Assembly: GCA_024349245.1 (NCBI GenBank)
Contig: JALDNG010000544.1
Span: 1-64,000, forward strand
Direction: 5' to 3'
DNA length: 64,000 bases
DNA from: Neodontobutis hainanensis
Lineage: Eukaryota; Chordata; Actinopteri; Gobiiformes; Odontobutidae
Shown piece after piece: positions 13,058 to 23,724 of the stretch (position 1 is its first letter; every line of letters starts with the position of its first letter). The notes beneath the pieces are model-generated. The model was not told where the DNA came from, did not search any database, and was given only the letters and a program-made list of their open reading frames with translations. The translations under genes and the position numbers were made by a program.

Positions 13058-13568
13058 AACTGTAGACCTGCAGTAGAACAGACCGTAGATGAGCAGTAGT
13101 AAAAACATTAGACTTGCATTAGAAAAGACTGTAGATGTGCATTAGAACAGACTTTAAAAGTGCAGTAGTATAGACTGTAGATATGCAGTAGAACAGACTG
13201 TAGAAGTTTATCAGAACAGACTGTAGACGTGCAGAAGAACAGACTGTAGGTGAGCAGTAGTACAAAATGTAGACTTTCATTAGAACAGACTGTAGATGTG
13301 CATTAGAACAGACTGTATATGAGCAGTAAAACAGACTGTAGAGGTGCAGTAGAACAGACTGCAGTAGAGCAGAAGTACAGACTGTAGACTTGCATTAGAA
13401 ATGACTGTAAACATCCAGTAAAACAGACTGACAATGTGCAGAAGAATAGACTAGGTGCAGTACTACAGACTGTACATGAGCATTAGAACAGACTGTATAT
13501 GAGTATTAGAAAACACTGTAGACATGCTTTAGAACAGACTCTAGAGGTGCAGTTTAACAGATTGTGGA
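13058..13568 (+). repeat. 23-bp minisatellite array, plus orientation
   Basis: The 23-mer array continues without a break in orientation after the SINE-like insert. It ends at GATTGTGGA, where copy 2 of the duplication carries on as GATTGTGGAGCATTAG but copy 1 enters an LTR fragment. The two sequences share only GGA at the breakpoint. Confidence 0.92.
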
Positions 13569-13892
13569 CATGGCGCCTAGCAGTCTGTGATGTTCCATGT
13601 GTCACCTTTGACACGGTGCTGGGTAGAACGAAGTTCCAATTCTTATAAAAGCAAAACAAAGTCATTAATAAGTTTCCTGTCCTTGGCAAAACACGTTGGT
13701 GTCCTTTTATCTGAAAGAAAACGGGTTAGCATGTCTTCTTCTCAAGATTTACATCCACGGCCTGTCTCTGGAGGCCGATGGTGAAACAACAGTTGTTAAT
13801 CTTGAAGACCCTTAGTGAAACAGTTTGGAGGTCTGTAAGTGATTAAACAAATGTTATAATCCGTGTGGCGTTCTGGAGGCTGATCTGCTACA
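13566..13892 (-). mobile_element. Truncated 3' LTR of a retroelement
   Basis: This 327-bp segment is nearly identical to the right end of the 1,960-bp solo LTR at 37070-39029 (homologous part about 38701-39029). Read on the minus strand it begins TGTAGCAGATC, the canonical TG start of an LTR, immediately after a polypurine tract. It is cut off inside the LTR at GGCGCCATGTCC, so about five sixths of the LTR is missing. A handful of substitutions separate it from the solo LTR, for example CCACGGCC against CCATGGCC. Confidence 0.85.
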
Positions 13893-13904
13893 GTCCCCCT
13901 TTCG
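13893..13904 (-). promoter_or_regulatory. Polypurine tract of the LTR element
   Basis: On the minus strand CGAAAGGGGGAC lies directly before the LTR start TGTAG. Reverse transcribing elements use such a purine run to prime plus-strand DNA synthesis immediately upstream of the 3' LTR. Its position between the integrase-side sequence and the LTR fixes the orientation of the element. Confidence 0.75.
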
Positions 13905-14737
13905 ACACGGCTGGTTTCACAAGTTTCCGTGTCGACATCCTTGCAGACCAGGGAGTAAGCCACACGTTAAACACATAGTTTGGCGTCATAACAGGTGTAA
14001 TGATGCAAACGTGATTAAGGAAAAGTATACAAGTGTAAAGGGGCTTTACTTGGTTTGTATTATATCCGTTGCTAATGGAGATAGATTAAGTTTATCACTT
14101 AAAGAAGGACTTATTGTGAAATAAAGAAATGAGAGAGCTGTCTCATTTAGTTTGTTTAAAGTTTAGGGAGGTGTTTATAATAAAAGAAAATATGTTAGGA
14201 GGATCATAACTTGGAGGGACTTTGCATGCATTTAGGGACAAGGATATACATAGTGATTATGTAAGGGACATAATGGTTATGCGTGATCCTTCAAAGAATT
14301 CTTCTCATTGCTCGGCTGTCCACTGAGGAGCTGATGTCTATGAGCGTGTCATTTATCAGCAAGGCGACCATTTGAGTGTGTGTATGGTCTACAGTTTGGT
14401 TTGGTTGGTTTTAGAGTCTCACTGTGAGTGTTTACCACTGACACAGTGTCTTTCGACGTTTTTTTTTTAAACGTTTGGAGTTGCTGCTGTTACTCCGAGA
14501 CTTGTCTATTACAGTGGAAATGTTAGCGGTATTCGCTTGTGAGCACCCGAGGTTACGCAAGGTACACACAGCGTTGCAACGAGAATTGATTCATTGACAG
14601 GGAAAACCAGAGTTATCAGTTACAGTTATTGAATTACTCACAGTTACCACTGAAAGGTGAAAAGAGTTAGGAAATCAGAGTTAGAGGTTAGAGGTTAGTT
14701 GTTAGTGGTTACTGCGAGCTAAGGGATCCGTTTAAGA
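13905..14737 (-). mobile_element. Non-coding 3' region of the LTR element
   Basis: About 830 bp between the integrase remnant and the polypurine tract. It is AT-rich with scattered stops in all frames. I see no recognisable envelope coding sequence, membrane segment or repeat structure. It may be an eroded post-pol region or a long 3' untranslated part. Confidence 0.5.
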
Positions 14738-15843
14738 CTACTTGGGAGCGTGAACGTCCCCTGTAGATCCCATGGGGTTTTGTGCAACTTTATCTGGTTG
14801 CAGTGTATCCACTTGAGAGTGGGTTCCTTTCTCCCTTTGGTGATCTTTATCTGATACACCACCGGGATAGTTTGTTGACAATGGTGTACGGTCCGCCCAA
14901 CGCGGGAGGAATTTCAGCGTTAGTCGGTTGGTACCACCTCTTGTTTGTCCAGTGAGTTGGCTGAACATGTAGTACCACACTTTGTCTCCCACCTGTAGTT
15001 CGTCCCTAGATGACTTTTGGTCATAATAGACCTTATGTCCTTCTGCCCTTTTGCCTAGTTTTTCCTGGGCAAAGGCGAAGGTGATTCTCAGGTGTGCCTG
15101 GAGATCAGCCATGTACTGGTGTGAGGTATAGGCCGTAGCGATGTTAGCCTCTCCTGGCTGATACAGTAAGTGTAGGGGAAGCATCATCTGCCTACCGGTC
15201 ATGAGCTCAAACGGGAGACTCGGTCGCCGTGTGTGGCGTGGCTCTGATAGCCATCAGGACCAAGTGCAGTTTGACGTCCCAGTCTCGGTGATTAGATGCA
15301 ACATATTTCTTTAGGATGTCGATCACCGTCGGTTTGCTCTTTCTACTTGGCCTGAGGACTGGGGTGGTGGCTGACGTGGAATTTTGCCCATGGTTTGCCA
15401 CAGTTGTCCCATCACCTCGGCGGTGAAGTGAGTCCCACGGTCAGAATCGACCTTACAGGGTAAGCGAATCTGGAGAACACGTGGTTCATGAGTAGAAAGG
15501 CTGTGGTCTGTGCCGTGTCGTTTGGGGCTGGAAGTCCTTTCACCCATTTAGTGAAGGCACAGGTGACCATTAGGATGTATTTGTTGCCCCTTGTTGATTT
15601 AGTCAGGGGTCCCATCCAATCGATTTGGAGGTCAGACCACAGAAAAGAAATGCCCCTTCTTTGTAAGGGTGCACGATGGAGTGGTCTTGTCGGTTGAGAT
15701 TGGCAGCATACTAGGCAGCCTTTGATGTATTCTGCCACGGCCATTTGCATGTGTGGCCAGTATGCCACTTGTTGAAGTGCCTGATGTGTTGCGCGGACAC
15801 CTCTGTGGCCTGCTAAAGGAGCGTCATGTGCGTGCGTTAGCAT
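14738..15843 (-). pseudogene. Integrase remnant of an LTR retroelement, frameshifted
   Basis: Several minus-strand frames together show the order of a retroelement integrase. An HHCC zinc-binding segment (spacing around DAPLAGHRG and GCLVCC) is in 15412-15843, followed by the first catalytic Asp in DLQIDWMGPL. The second Asp (DSDRGTHF) and the Glu region (SSGQVERAN) are in another frame at 15323-15547. A further core segment is in 15207-15401, and a C-terminal DNA-binding region with GDKVWYY is in 14738-15202. At least three frame changes (roughly 15430-15545, 15360-15410 and 15200) break the protein, so it is not functional as read. It lies downstream of an RNase H remnant, giving the order RNase H then integrase. 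Ty3/Gypsy-like and endogenous-retrovirus-like origins both fit. Confidence 0.85.
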
Positions 15844-16498
15844 GACCCCCTTAGGCTCTGAGGCACTACGAACGCAGGTGAAGTGAGGGTGTCAGAGACG
15901 TTAGACAAGCAAGCCATGACGCAGGTGGAGTTGAGCGCGCACCGCCCATAGCTTTGTAAGATATGCGTCGGAGGAAAAGTCAGTGTCTACGATGGGGTTA
16001 GACATCGGGTCTGAAAGGTAAAGCATAAGTTTGTGGATTGCCGAGTCCGCTGCTTGAAGGGCAACGAGGCCGGAACCAGTGAAAGAAAGAAAGGAAGTTG
16101 ATGGGTCTGCAGGGGTCAGAGCCGAGGCACCGGTTGCGGTTGCCTTAGATCGGGTAACCAGACAGACAGAATGGGTGGGTTGGGTGGGAAGGGGTCGATC
16201 GACGAGGTTTCTGGCTGGAATTGCCAGAGAGCTTTGTCTAGAGCCCCTTGTTTTGCCATGAGGTCTGCCTGATCGTTCAGGTCTTTGTCTGTATCGAGGA
16301 GAGCAGGGAGCCTGTCTGTACAACCATTACCTCAGCATCAGCCAGATCGACCCTGCAGATAGTGTCATCGACCACAAGTGAGGGGTATATGGCGATTGCT
16401 CCGGAAGGTTTTGTGTAGACAACTCCGGTCTCCTGTTGTTCAGTCGCGAGTGAGTGTGGCATACGCCCTATGACTGGGATTCTGAGTTCACAGTCATG
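15844..16498 (-). pseudogene. RNase H end and linker remnant of the same LTR element
   Basis: On the minus strand, about 16246-16300 encodes LNDQADLMAKQG, which matches the conserved C-terminal N..AD..A pattern of retroelement RNase H. It continues toward a proline-rich linker that precedes the integrase. The frame changes near 16250-16320 and again before 15843. The element is cut off at about 16498, where it meets 23-mer units. Reverse transcriptase, protease, gag, primer-binding site and 5' LTR are all absent, so this is a 3' fragment only. Confidence 0.7.
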
Positions 16499-19006
16499 GA
16501 ACAGACTGTAGATGTCCAGTAAATCAGACTAATGATGTTGCAGAAGAATAAAATTTAAAGGTCCGTTAGTAGAGACTGTAGACGAGCATTAGAACAGACT
16601 GTGTATGAGTATTAGAATAGACTGTAGACATGCTTTAGAACAGACTGTAGAGGTGCAGTAGTACAGACTGTACACGAGCAGTAGTACAGACTGTAGACTT
16701 GCATTAGAACAGATTGTAGATGTGCATTAGAACAGAATGTAGACATACAATAGAACAGACGAGGTGCAGTTTAACAGACTACAGACATGCAGTTGAACAG
16801 ACTTCAGAGCAGCAGTAGAACAAACTCTAGACTGGCTTTAGAACAGACTGTAGACGTGCAGTAGAACAGACTGTATATGAGCAGTAAAACAGACTGTAGA
16901 TGTACATTAGAACAGACTGTAGAAGTGCAGTAGTACAGACTATAGATGTGCAGTAGAACAGACTGTAGACGTTTATTACAACAGACTGTAGACCTGCAGT
17001 AGAACAGACCGTAAATGAGCAGTAGTACAGACTGTAGACTTGCATTAGAACAGACTGTAGATGTGCATTAGAAACAGACTTTAGAAGTGCAGTAGTTGAG
17101 ACTGTAGATGTGCAGTAGTACAGACTGTAGACGAGCATTAGAACAGACTGTATATGAGTATTAGAAAATACTGTAGACATGCTTTAGAACAGGTTGTAGA
17201 GGTGCAGTAATACAGACTGCAGATGAGCATTAGAACAGATTTTAGAAGTGCAGTAGTACAGACTGTAGATGAGCAGTAGCACAGACTGTAGACTTGCATT
17301 AGAACAGACTGTTGATGAGCATTAGAATAGACTTTAGAAGTACAGTAGTAATGACTGTAGAAATGCAGTAGAATAGACTATAGACGTTATAAAAAGACTG
17401 TAGACGTGCAGTAGAACAAAATGCGGTAGAGCAGAGGTACAGACTGTAAAGTAGCATTATAAGAGACTGTAGACGTACAATAGAACAGACTGTAGACGAG
17501 CGTTAGAATAGACTGTATACGTCCATTAGAACAGACTGTAGATGTGCATTAGAAAAGACTGACGATGTGCAGAATAATAGACTGTAGAGGTGCAGTTGTT
17601 AAAACTTTACACGAGCATTAGAACAGACTGTACATTAGTATTAGAAAAGACTGTAGACATGCTTTACAACAGACTGTAGAGGTGAAGTAGTACAGACTGT
17701 AGACAACCACTAGAACAAACTGTAGATGTGCGGTAGAAGAGACTGTAGAGGTGCTGTGGTACAGAATGTTGACTATTATTAGAAGAGACTGTAGGCATGC
17801 AGTAGAACAGAATCTAGACAATTATTAGAACAGACTGTAGACTTCCACAAGCACACACTGTAGATGTGCATTAGAAAAGACTGTAGACATTTATTAATAC
17901 AGACTATAGTCGTGCAGTAGAACAGACTGTAGAAGTGCAGTAGAATAGACTGCAGTAGAGCAGTTGTACAGACTGTAGATGTGTAGTAGAACAGACTGTA
18001 GACGTTTCTCAGAACAGACTGTAGACGTGCAATAGAACAGACTGTAGATGAGCAGTAGTACAGACTGTAGACTTGCATTAGAATAGACTGTAGATGTGCA
18101 TTAGAACAGACTGTAGACGTGCAGTTGAACAGACTATAGATGTGCATTTGAACTGATGTCAGAGCAGCAGTTGTACAGACTCTAGATTGGCTTTAGAACA
18201 GACTGTAGATGAGCTTTAGAACAGGCTGTAAACGTCAGTAGAACAGACTGACAATTAGAACAGATTGTAGATATGCAGTAAAACAGACTGTAGACGTGCA
18301 GGTGAACAGAAATCAGAGCAGCAGTAGTACAGACTCTAGAATTACCTTAGAACAGACTGTAAGCGAGCAATAGAAATGACTGTAAGCGTCCGTAGAACAA
18401 ACTGACAATGTGCAAAAGAATAGACTCTAGAGCTGCAGTAGTACAGACTGTAGATGAGCAAATGAACAGACTGTATATGAGTTTTAGAAAACACTGTAGA
18501 CATGCATTTATAACAGACTGTAGAGGTGCAGTAATACAGACTGTAGAGCATTAGAACAGACTGTAGAAGTGCAGTAGTACAGACTGTAGAGGTGCAGTTG
18601 AACAGACTGTAGGCGTGCAGTTGAACAGACTTCAGAGCAGAATTAGTACAGACTGTAGATTGTATAACAGACTGACAATTAGAACAGATTGTAGATGTGC
18701 AGTAAAAATGACTGTAGACATGCAGTAGAATAGAATGCAGTAGAGCAATAGTACAGACTGTAAAATGGCATTAGATTAGACTGTAGACATGCAGTAGAAC
18801 AGACTGTAGAGGTGCAGTTGTACAGACTGTAGATGAGCATTAGAACAGACTGTTGATGTGCAGTAGAAAAGACTAAAGACCTGCATAAGAATAGACTGTG
18901 GACAAGCATTAGAACAGACTGTAGATGTGCTTTAGTACAGACTGTAGAGGTGCAGTAATACAGACAGTAGGCGAGCATTAGAAGAGACAGTAGAAGGGCA
19001 ATAATA
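16499..19006 (+). repeat. 23-bp minisatellite array, plus orientation
   Basis: The 23-mer array resumes after the retroelement fragment. Its first bases match 30289 onward in copy 2, which lies inside the second 590-bp higher-order unit there. No gene or other insertion was seen in it. Confidence 0.94.
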
Positions 19007-19018
19007 AATGTCGACATT
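19007..19018. repeat. Orientation-switch palindrome in 23-mer array, copy 1
   Basis: Perfect 12-bp palindrome AATGTCGACATT. To its left the units read AGAACAGACTG on the + strand; to its right they read CAGTCTGTTCT. It is the head-to-head junction of two oppositely oriented arrays. The same palindrome and flip are in copy 2 at 32799-32810. Confidence 0.85.
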
Positions 19019-20063
19019 CTGTACTACTGCACCTCAATAGTCTTTTCTACTGCACATCTACAGTCTGAAGTACTGCACTTCTACAGTCTGTTTTAATGCT
19101 TGTCTACAATCTATACAACTGCATCTCTACAGTCTGTTCTAAAGCATTTCTACAGTGTTTTCTAATACTCATATAGAGTATGTTCTAATGCTCATCTACA
19201 GTCTGTAGTAATGCACCTCTAGAGTCTATTCTTCTGCACATTGTCTGTTCTACTGGACGTTTACAGTAATTTCTAATGCTTGTCTACAGTCTGTTCTACT
19301 GCACAACTATTGTCTATTTTAATAATTGTCTACAGTCTCTTCTAATGCACATCTACAGTCTGTTCTAATGCACATCTACAGTCTGTTTAACTGCACCTCT
19401 ACAGTCTGTTCTATTGCACGCCTACAGTCTGTTCTACTGCACGACTATAGTCTATTTTTAATAAACGTCTACAGTCTTTTCTAAAGCACATCTACAGTCT
19501 GTCCGACTGCAGGTATACAGTCTGTTCTAATAAACGTCTACATTCTGTTCTACTGCACATCTACAGTCTGTACTACTGCACTTCTACAGTCTGTATAATG
19601 CTCGTTTGCAGTCTGTATTACTGCACCTCAACAGTTTGTTCTACTGCACATCTACAGTCTGTTCTACTGCATGTCTACAGTCTGTTCTAATGCCAGTTTA
19701 CAGTCTTTACTACTGCTCTACTGCAGTTTATTTTACTGCACGTCTACAGTCTGTTTTTCTGCACATCTACAATCTGTTCTAATTGTTAGTCTGTTCTACT
19801 GGACTTTACAGTCTGTTCTAATGCTCGGCCCACCGCCTGTTCTAATGCAGGTCTTTAGTGTGTTCTACTGCTCGTCTACAGTCTGTTCTATTGTACGCCT
19901 TTAGTCTGTTCCAATGCACATCTACAGTCTGTTCAACTGCACGCCTACTGTCTGTTCAACTGCATCTCAACAGTCTGTTCTAATGCCAGTTTACAGTCTG
20001 TACCTCTGCTCTACTGCAGTCTGTTCTACTGCACGTTTACAGTCTGTTTTACTGCACATCTAC
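19019..20063 (-). repeat. 23-bp minisatellite array, minus orientation
   Basis: Same 23-bp family in inverted orientation, reading TCTACAGTCTGTTCT on the + strand. It ends at ACATCTAC, which provides the left target-site copy of the adjoining candidate solo LTR. Confidence 0.94.
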
Positions 20064-20766
20064 TGTTATGTCAATTCAAGGTACAAGTTGTCCTGAGCAC
20101 TCAGCCTATTTTTACTCAAATTACTAAGAGCACTCCCAAACTGCAGGGGGCAACCACGCATCAAAAAGGTTATGGAACCAACTTCCAGGAAGTGCTCTTG
20201 GGACCATAATTACCAGCGCGCACACACAGAGTGCATGGCAGTTGAAATGTTTGGTAAAAGCTCAGTTGGCCATCTCACTTGTTCCTGAGGAAAAGAAACT
20301 TTGACCACAGCTCCTGATTATCCAAGGACACAACTGGTAGGACAAAAGTGGACTGTGTGTTTGTTTGTGTTGAGTTAAGACTTTTGTATGATTTTGTTTG
20401 CTTGGTTGTAATGTCCAATTTAAATCAAATAGTGAATACTTTATGTGAACATTACTCTAAGCATGTGTATTGTTTAAATTATATAAGTTTAATTAGAGAC
20501 CATAGGTTAATTAAAATGACTGTTTGGTTTGACATTTACTATTTGAGGAAGTGGTATTGAGTTATTTGTGATTTATTTGCAACTAATTTCTGCTTTGGTT
20601 TGTATATTTTAAAGGTTATCAACCTATTCTGTTCCACCCGATCATCTTTAGGAAAAAAAGAAAAAGAAAGAACAGTTTTGAGTTGTCCTTTGCATTCATT
20701 AGAGATAAAGCAGTTTTCAAGTTTGGGCAGAGCTGTAGTCAGTTAAAAAACACACAGAACTTGACA
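20064..20766. mobile_element. Candidate solo LTR, 703 bp, copy 1
   Basis: A unique 703-bp block interrupts the inverted 23-mer array. It starts TGTTATGTC and ends ACTTGACA, with TGT/ACA termini. It is flanked on both sides by TCTAC (20059-20063 and 20767-20771), a plausible 5-bp target-site duplication. The interior is AT-rich, has a TATATAAG stretch near 20480, and encodes no convincing protein; the two 60-80-codon frames are not recognised. TCTAC is part of the 23-mer itself, so the duplication is suggestive rather than decisive. Transcriptional orientation could not be set. A second copy is at 33849-34548. Confidence 0.6.
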
Positions 20767-22380
20767 TCTACAGTCTGTTCTAATGCAAGTCTACAGTCTG
20801 TACTACTGCTCATCTACAGTTTGTTTTACTGCACATCTACAGTCTGTACAACTGCACCTCTACAGTCTGTTCTAATGCCAGTTTACAGTCTGTACTATTG
20901 CTCTAATGCAGTCTGTTCTACTGCATAACTACGGTCTGTTTTACTGCACATCTACAGTCTGTTCTAATGCACATCTACAGTCTTTTCTAATGCATGTCTA
21001 CAGTCTGTTCTACTGCATGTTTACAGTCTGTTCTACAGCGCATCTTAAGTCTGTTCTACTGCGTCTTCAGTCTGCTCTATTGCAAGTCTACAGTCTGTTT
21101 TACTGCACATCTACAGTCTGTTCTAATGCACATATACAGTCTGTTCCTATGCAAGTATACAGTATGTACTACTGCTCAACTACAGTCTGTTCTACTGCAC
21201 GTCTACAGTCTGTTCTACTGCACCTCTACAGTCTGTTGTAAAGCATTTCTATTAGTGTTTTCTAATACTCATATACAGTCTGTTCTAATGCTCATCTACA
21301 GTCAACTACTGCACCTCTACAGTCTGTTGTAAAGCATGTCTACAGTGTTTTCTAATACTCATATACAGTCTGTTCTAATGCTCGTCTACAGTCTGTACTA
21401 CTGCACCACTACAGTCTATTCTTGGCACATGGTCAGTCTGTTCTACTGGACATTTACAGTCTGTTCTAATGCTCGTCTACAGTCTTTTCTACTGCACGTC
21501 TTCTGTCTGTTCTAATAATTGTCTACATTCTGTACTACTGCTTCTTACAGTCTATACTACTGCACATCTATAGTCTGTTCTATTGCTCGAATATCGTCTG
21601 TTCTATTACCCAATAACAGTCTTTACTACTCGACCTCTACAGTTTGTTCTACTGTTCCTCTACAGTCTGTTCTAATGCTCGTCTACAGTTTGTACAACTA
21701 GACCTCTACAGTCTGTTTTAAAGCATGTCTGCAGTGTTTTCTAATACTCATATACAGTCTGATCTAATGCTCATCTACAGTCTGTACTACTGCACCTCTA
21801 GAATCTATTATTCTGCACATTGACAGTCTGTTCTACTAGACGTTTACAGTCTATTCTAATGATCGTCTACAGTCTGTTCTACAGCCAATCTAGAGTCTGT
21901 ACTACTGCTGCTCTGAAGACTGTTCAACTGCACGTCTACAGTCTGTTGAACTGCACCTCTACAGTCTGTTCTATTGTACATCTACAGTCTGTTCTAATGC
22001 ACATCTACAGTCTGTTCTAATGCAAGTCGACAGTCTGAACTACTACTTGTCTAGAGTCTGTACTACTGCACCTCTACAGTCTGTTCTAAAATTATGTCTA
22101 CAGTCTATTCTAATACTCATATACAGTCTGTTCTATTTCTCGTGTACAGTCTGTAGTAATGCACCTTTAAAGTCTATTCTTCTGCAGCATCATCAGTCTG
22201 TTCTACTGCAAGTCTACAGTCTGTTCTAATAATTGTCTACAGTCCGTTCTACTGCACGTCTACAGTCCTTTCTAATAATTGTCGACAGTCTATAATACTG
22301 CAGCTCTACAGTCTCTTCTACTGCACATCTACAGTCTGTTCTAATGCTCGTCTATAGTCTGAACAACTGCACCTCTACAG
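20767..22380 (-). repeat. 23-bp minisatellite array, minus orientation
   Basis: Inverted 23-mers continue to 22380, where they break at CTCTACAG and join the middle of a 27-mer array. In copy 2 the equivalent position, 36162, continues into more 23-mers, so 22380 is the duplication boundary and not a natural array end. Confidence 0.94.
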
Positions 22381-22381
22381 A
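22380..22381. other. Tandem-duplication junction
   Basis: Sequence left of this point matches the region ending at 36162; sequence right of it matches 7351 onward. The two ancestral sites share only CAG at the breakpoint, so the join looks like microhomology-mediated joining or an assembly join rather than unequal exchange between long matching units. Confidence 0.85.
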
Positions 22382-23724
22382 AGAGGCAGAGGTCACAGAG
22401 AGACCAGAAGAGGCAGAGAGACCAGAAAAGGCAGATGCCACAGAGAGACCAGAGGAGGCAGTGGCCACAGAGAGACCAGAGAAGGCAGAGGCCACAGAGA
22501 CACCACAGGAGGCAGAGGCCACAGAGAGACCAGTGGAGGTAGAGAGAGTAGGAGGCAGAGAAGGCAGAGAGACCGGTGGAGGCAGGGGAGACAGAGAGAG
22601 CAGAGTAGGCAGAGGCCACAGAGAGACGAGAGGAAGCAGAGGAGGCAGAGAGACCAGACGAGGCAGTTAGAGGAGAGGAGGCAGAGGAGACAGAGAGACC
22701 AGAGGACGAAGAGGCCACAGAGTGACTAGAGGAGGCAGAGGACAAAGAGACCAGAGGAGGCAGAGGCCACAGAGTGACCAGAGGAGGCAGAGGCAATTGA
22801 GAGACCAGTGGAGGCAGAGAGCAGAGGAAGCAGAGGAGGCAGAGAGACCAGAGGAGGCAGAGGCCACAAAAGACCAGAGGAGGCAGAGAGTCCAGAGGAG
22901 GCAGAGGCCACAGAGAGGCCAGAGGAGGTATAGGCCACAGAGAGACCAGAGGAGGCAGAGGCCACAGAAAGACCACAGGAGGCAGAGGCCACAAAGAGAC
23001 CAGATGAGGCAGAGAGTCCAGAGGAGGCAGAGGCCACAGAGTGACTAGAGGAGGCAGAGGCAAAAGAGAGCAGTGGAGGCAGAGAGACTAGAGGTGTCAG
23101 AGGAGGCAGAGAGTCAAGAGAAGGCAGAGGCCACAGAGAGACCAGAGTAGGCAGAGGCCACAGAGAGACGAGAGGAGGCATAGGAGATAGAGAGAGCAGA
23201 AGAGGAAGAGGCCACAGTTAGACCAGAGGGGGAAGAGGCCACCGAGAGTTCAGAGGAGGCAGAAAGACAGAGAGCCCAGAGGAGGCAGAGAGACGAGAGG
23301 ATGCAGAGGAGGCAGAGAGACCAAAGCAGACAGAGGCCACAGACAGACCAGAGGAGATAGAGGAATAGAGAGTCCAGAGGAGGCAGAGGCCACAGAGAGG
23401 CTAGAGGATGTAGAGGCCAAAGAGAGACCAGAGGAGGCAGAGGCCACAAAAGACCAGAGGAGGCAGAGGACACAGAGAGACCAGAGGAGGCAGAGGAGGC
23501 AGAGAGACCAGAAAAGGCAAATGCCACAGAGAGACCAGAGGAGGCAGCGGCGACAGAGAGACCAGAAGAGGCAGTTAGAGCAGCGGAGGCAGAGAGACCA
23601 GAGGAGGCAGAGGCCACAGAGAGACCAGAGGAGGCAGAGAGTCCAGAGGAGGCAGAGGCCACAGAGTGACTAGAGGAGGCAGAGGAGACAAAGAGACCAG
23701 AGGAGTCAGAGGCCACAGACAGAG
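22381..23724 (+). repeat. 27-bp purine-rich minisatellite array, duplicated part
   Basis: Copy of 7351-8694, same orientation, with a few single-base length differences. The boundary to the 23-mer family is the same as in copy 1 (CACAGACAGAGGTGCAG). Open frames here are repeat by-products. Confidence 0.95.

Larger units (their letters stand above)
7351..22380 (+). repeat. Segmental tandem duplication, copy 1 (15,030 bp)
   Basis: This block is repeated from 22381 onward with nearly the same sequence: end of the 27-mer array, 23-mer array, SINE-like insert, orientation switch and solo LTR. The offset is 15,030 bp at the left part and about 13,782-13,790 bp after the middle. Copy 1 holds a broken LTR retroelement at 13566-16498 where copy 2 holds only 23-mers. 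The right edge, 22380, matches 36162 in copy 2. Either a recent tandem duplication or two haplotypes joined in the assembly would produce this. Confidence 0.93.

Noticed and set aside
8695..13568. Regular short repeats that might suggest a CRISPR array
   Set aside because: Repeats are contiguous with no unique spacers, no cas genes are present, and the surrounding transposons are vertebrate.
13905..14737. Possible envelope gene between integrase and 3' LTR
   Set aside because: No open frame of useful length, no signal peptide or membrane segment, and stops in all minus-strand frames.
20348..20560. 70-codon open frame in the 703-bp insert (also at 34130-34342)
   Set aside because: No recognisable domain, AT-rich composition, and it lies within a probable LTR. 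Presence in both copies only reflects the segmental duplication.
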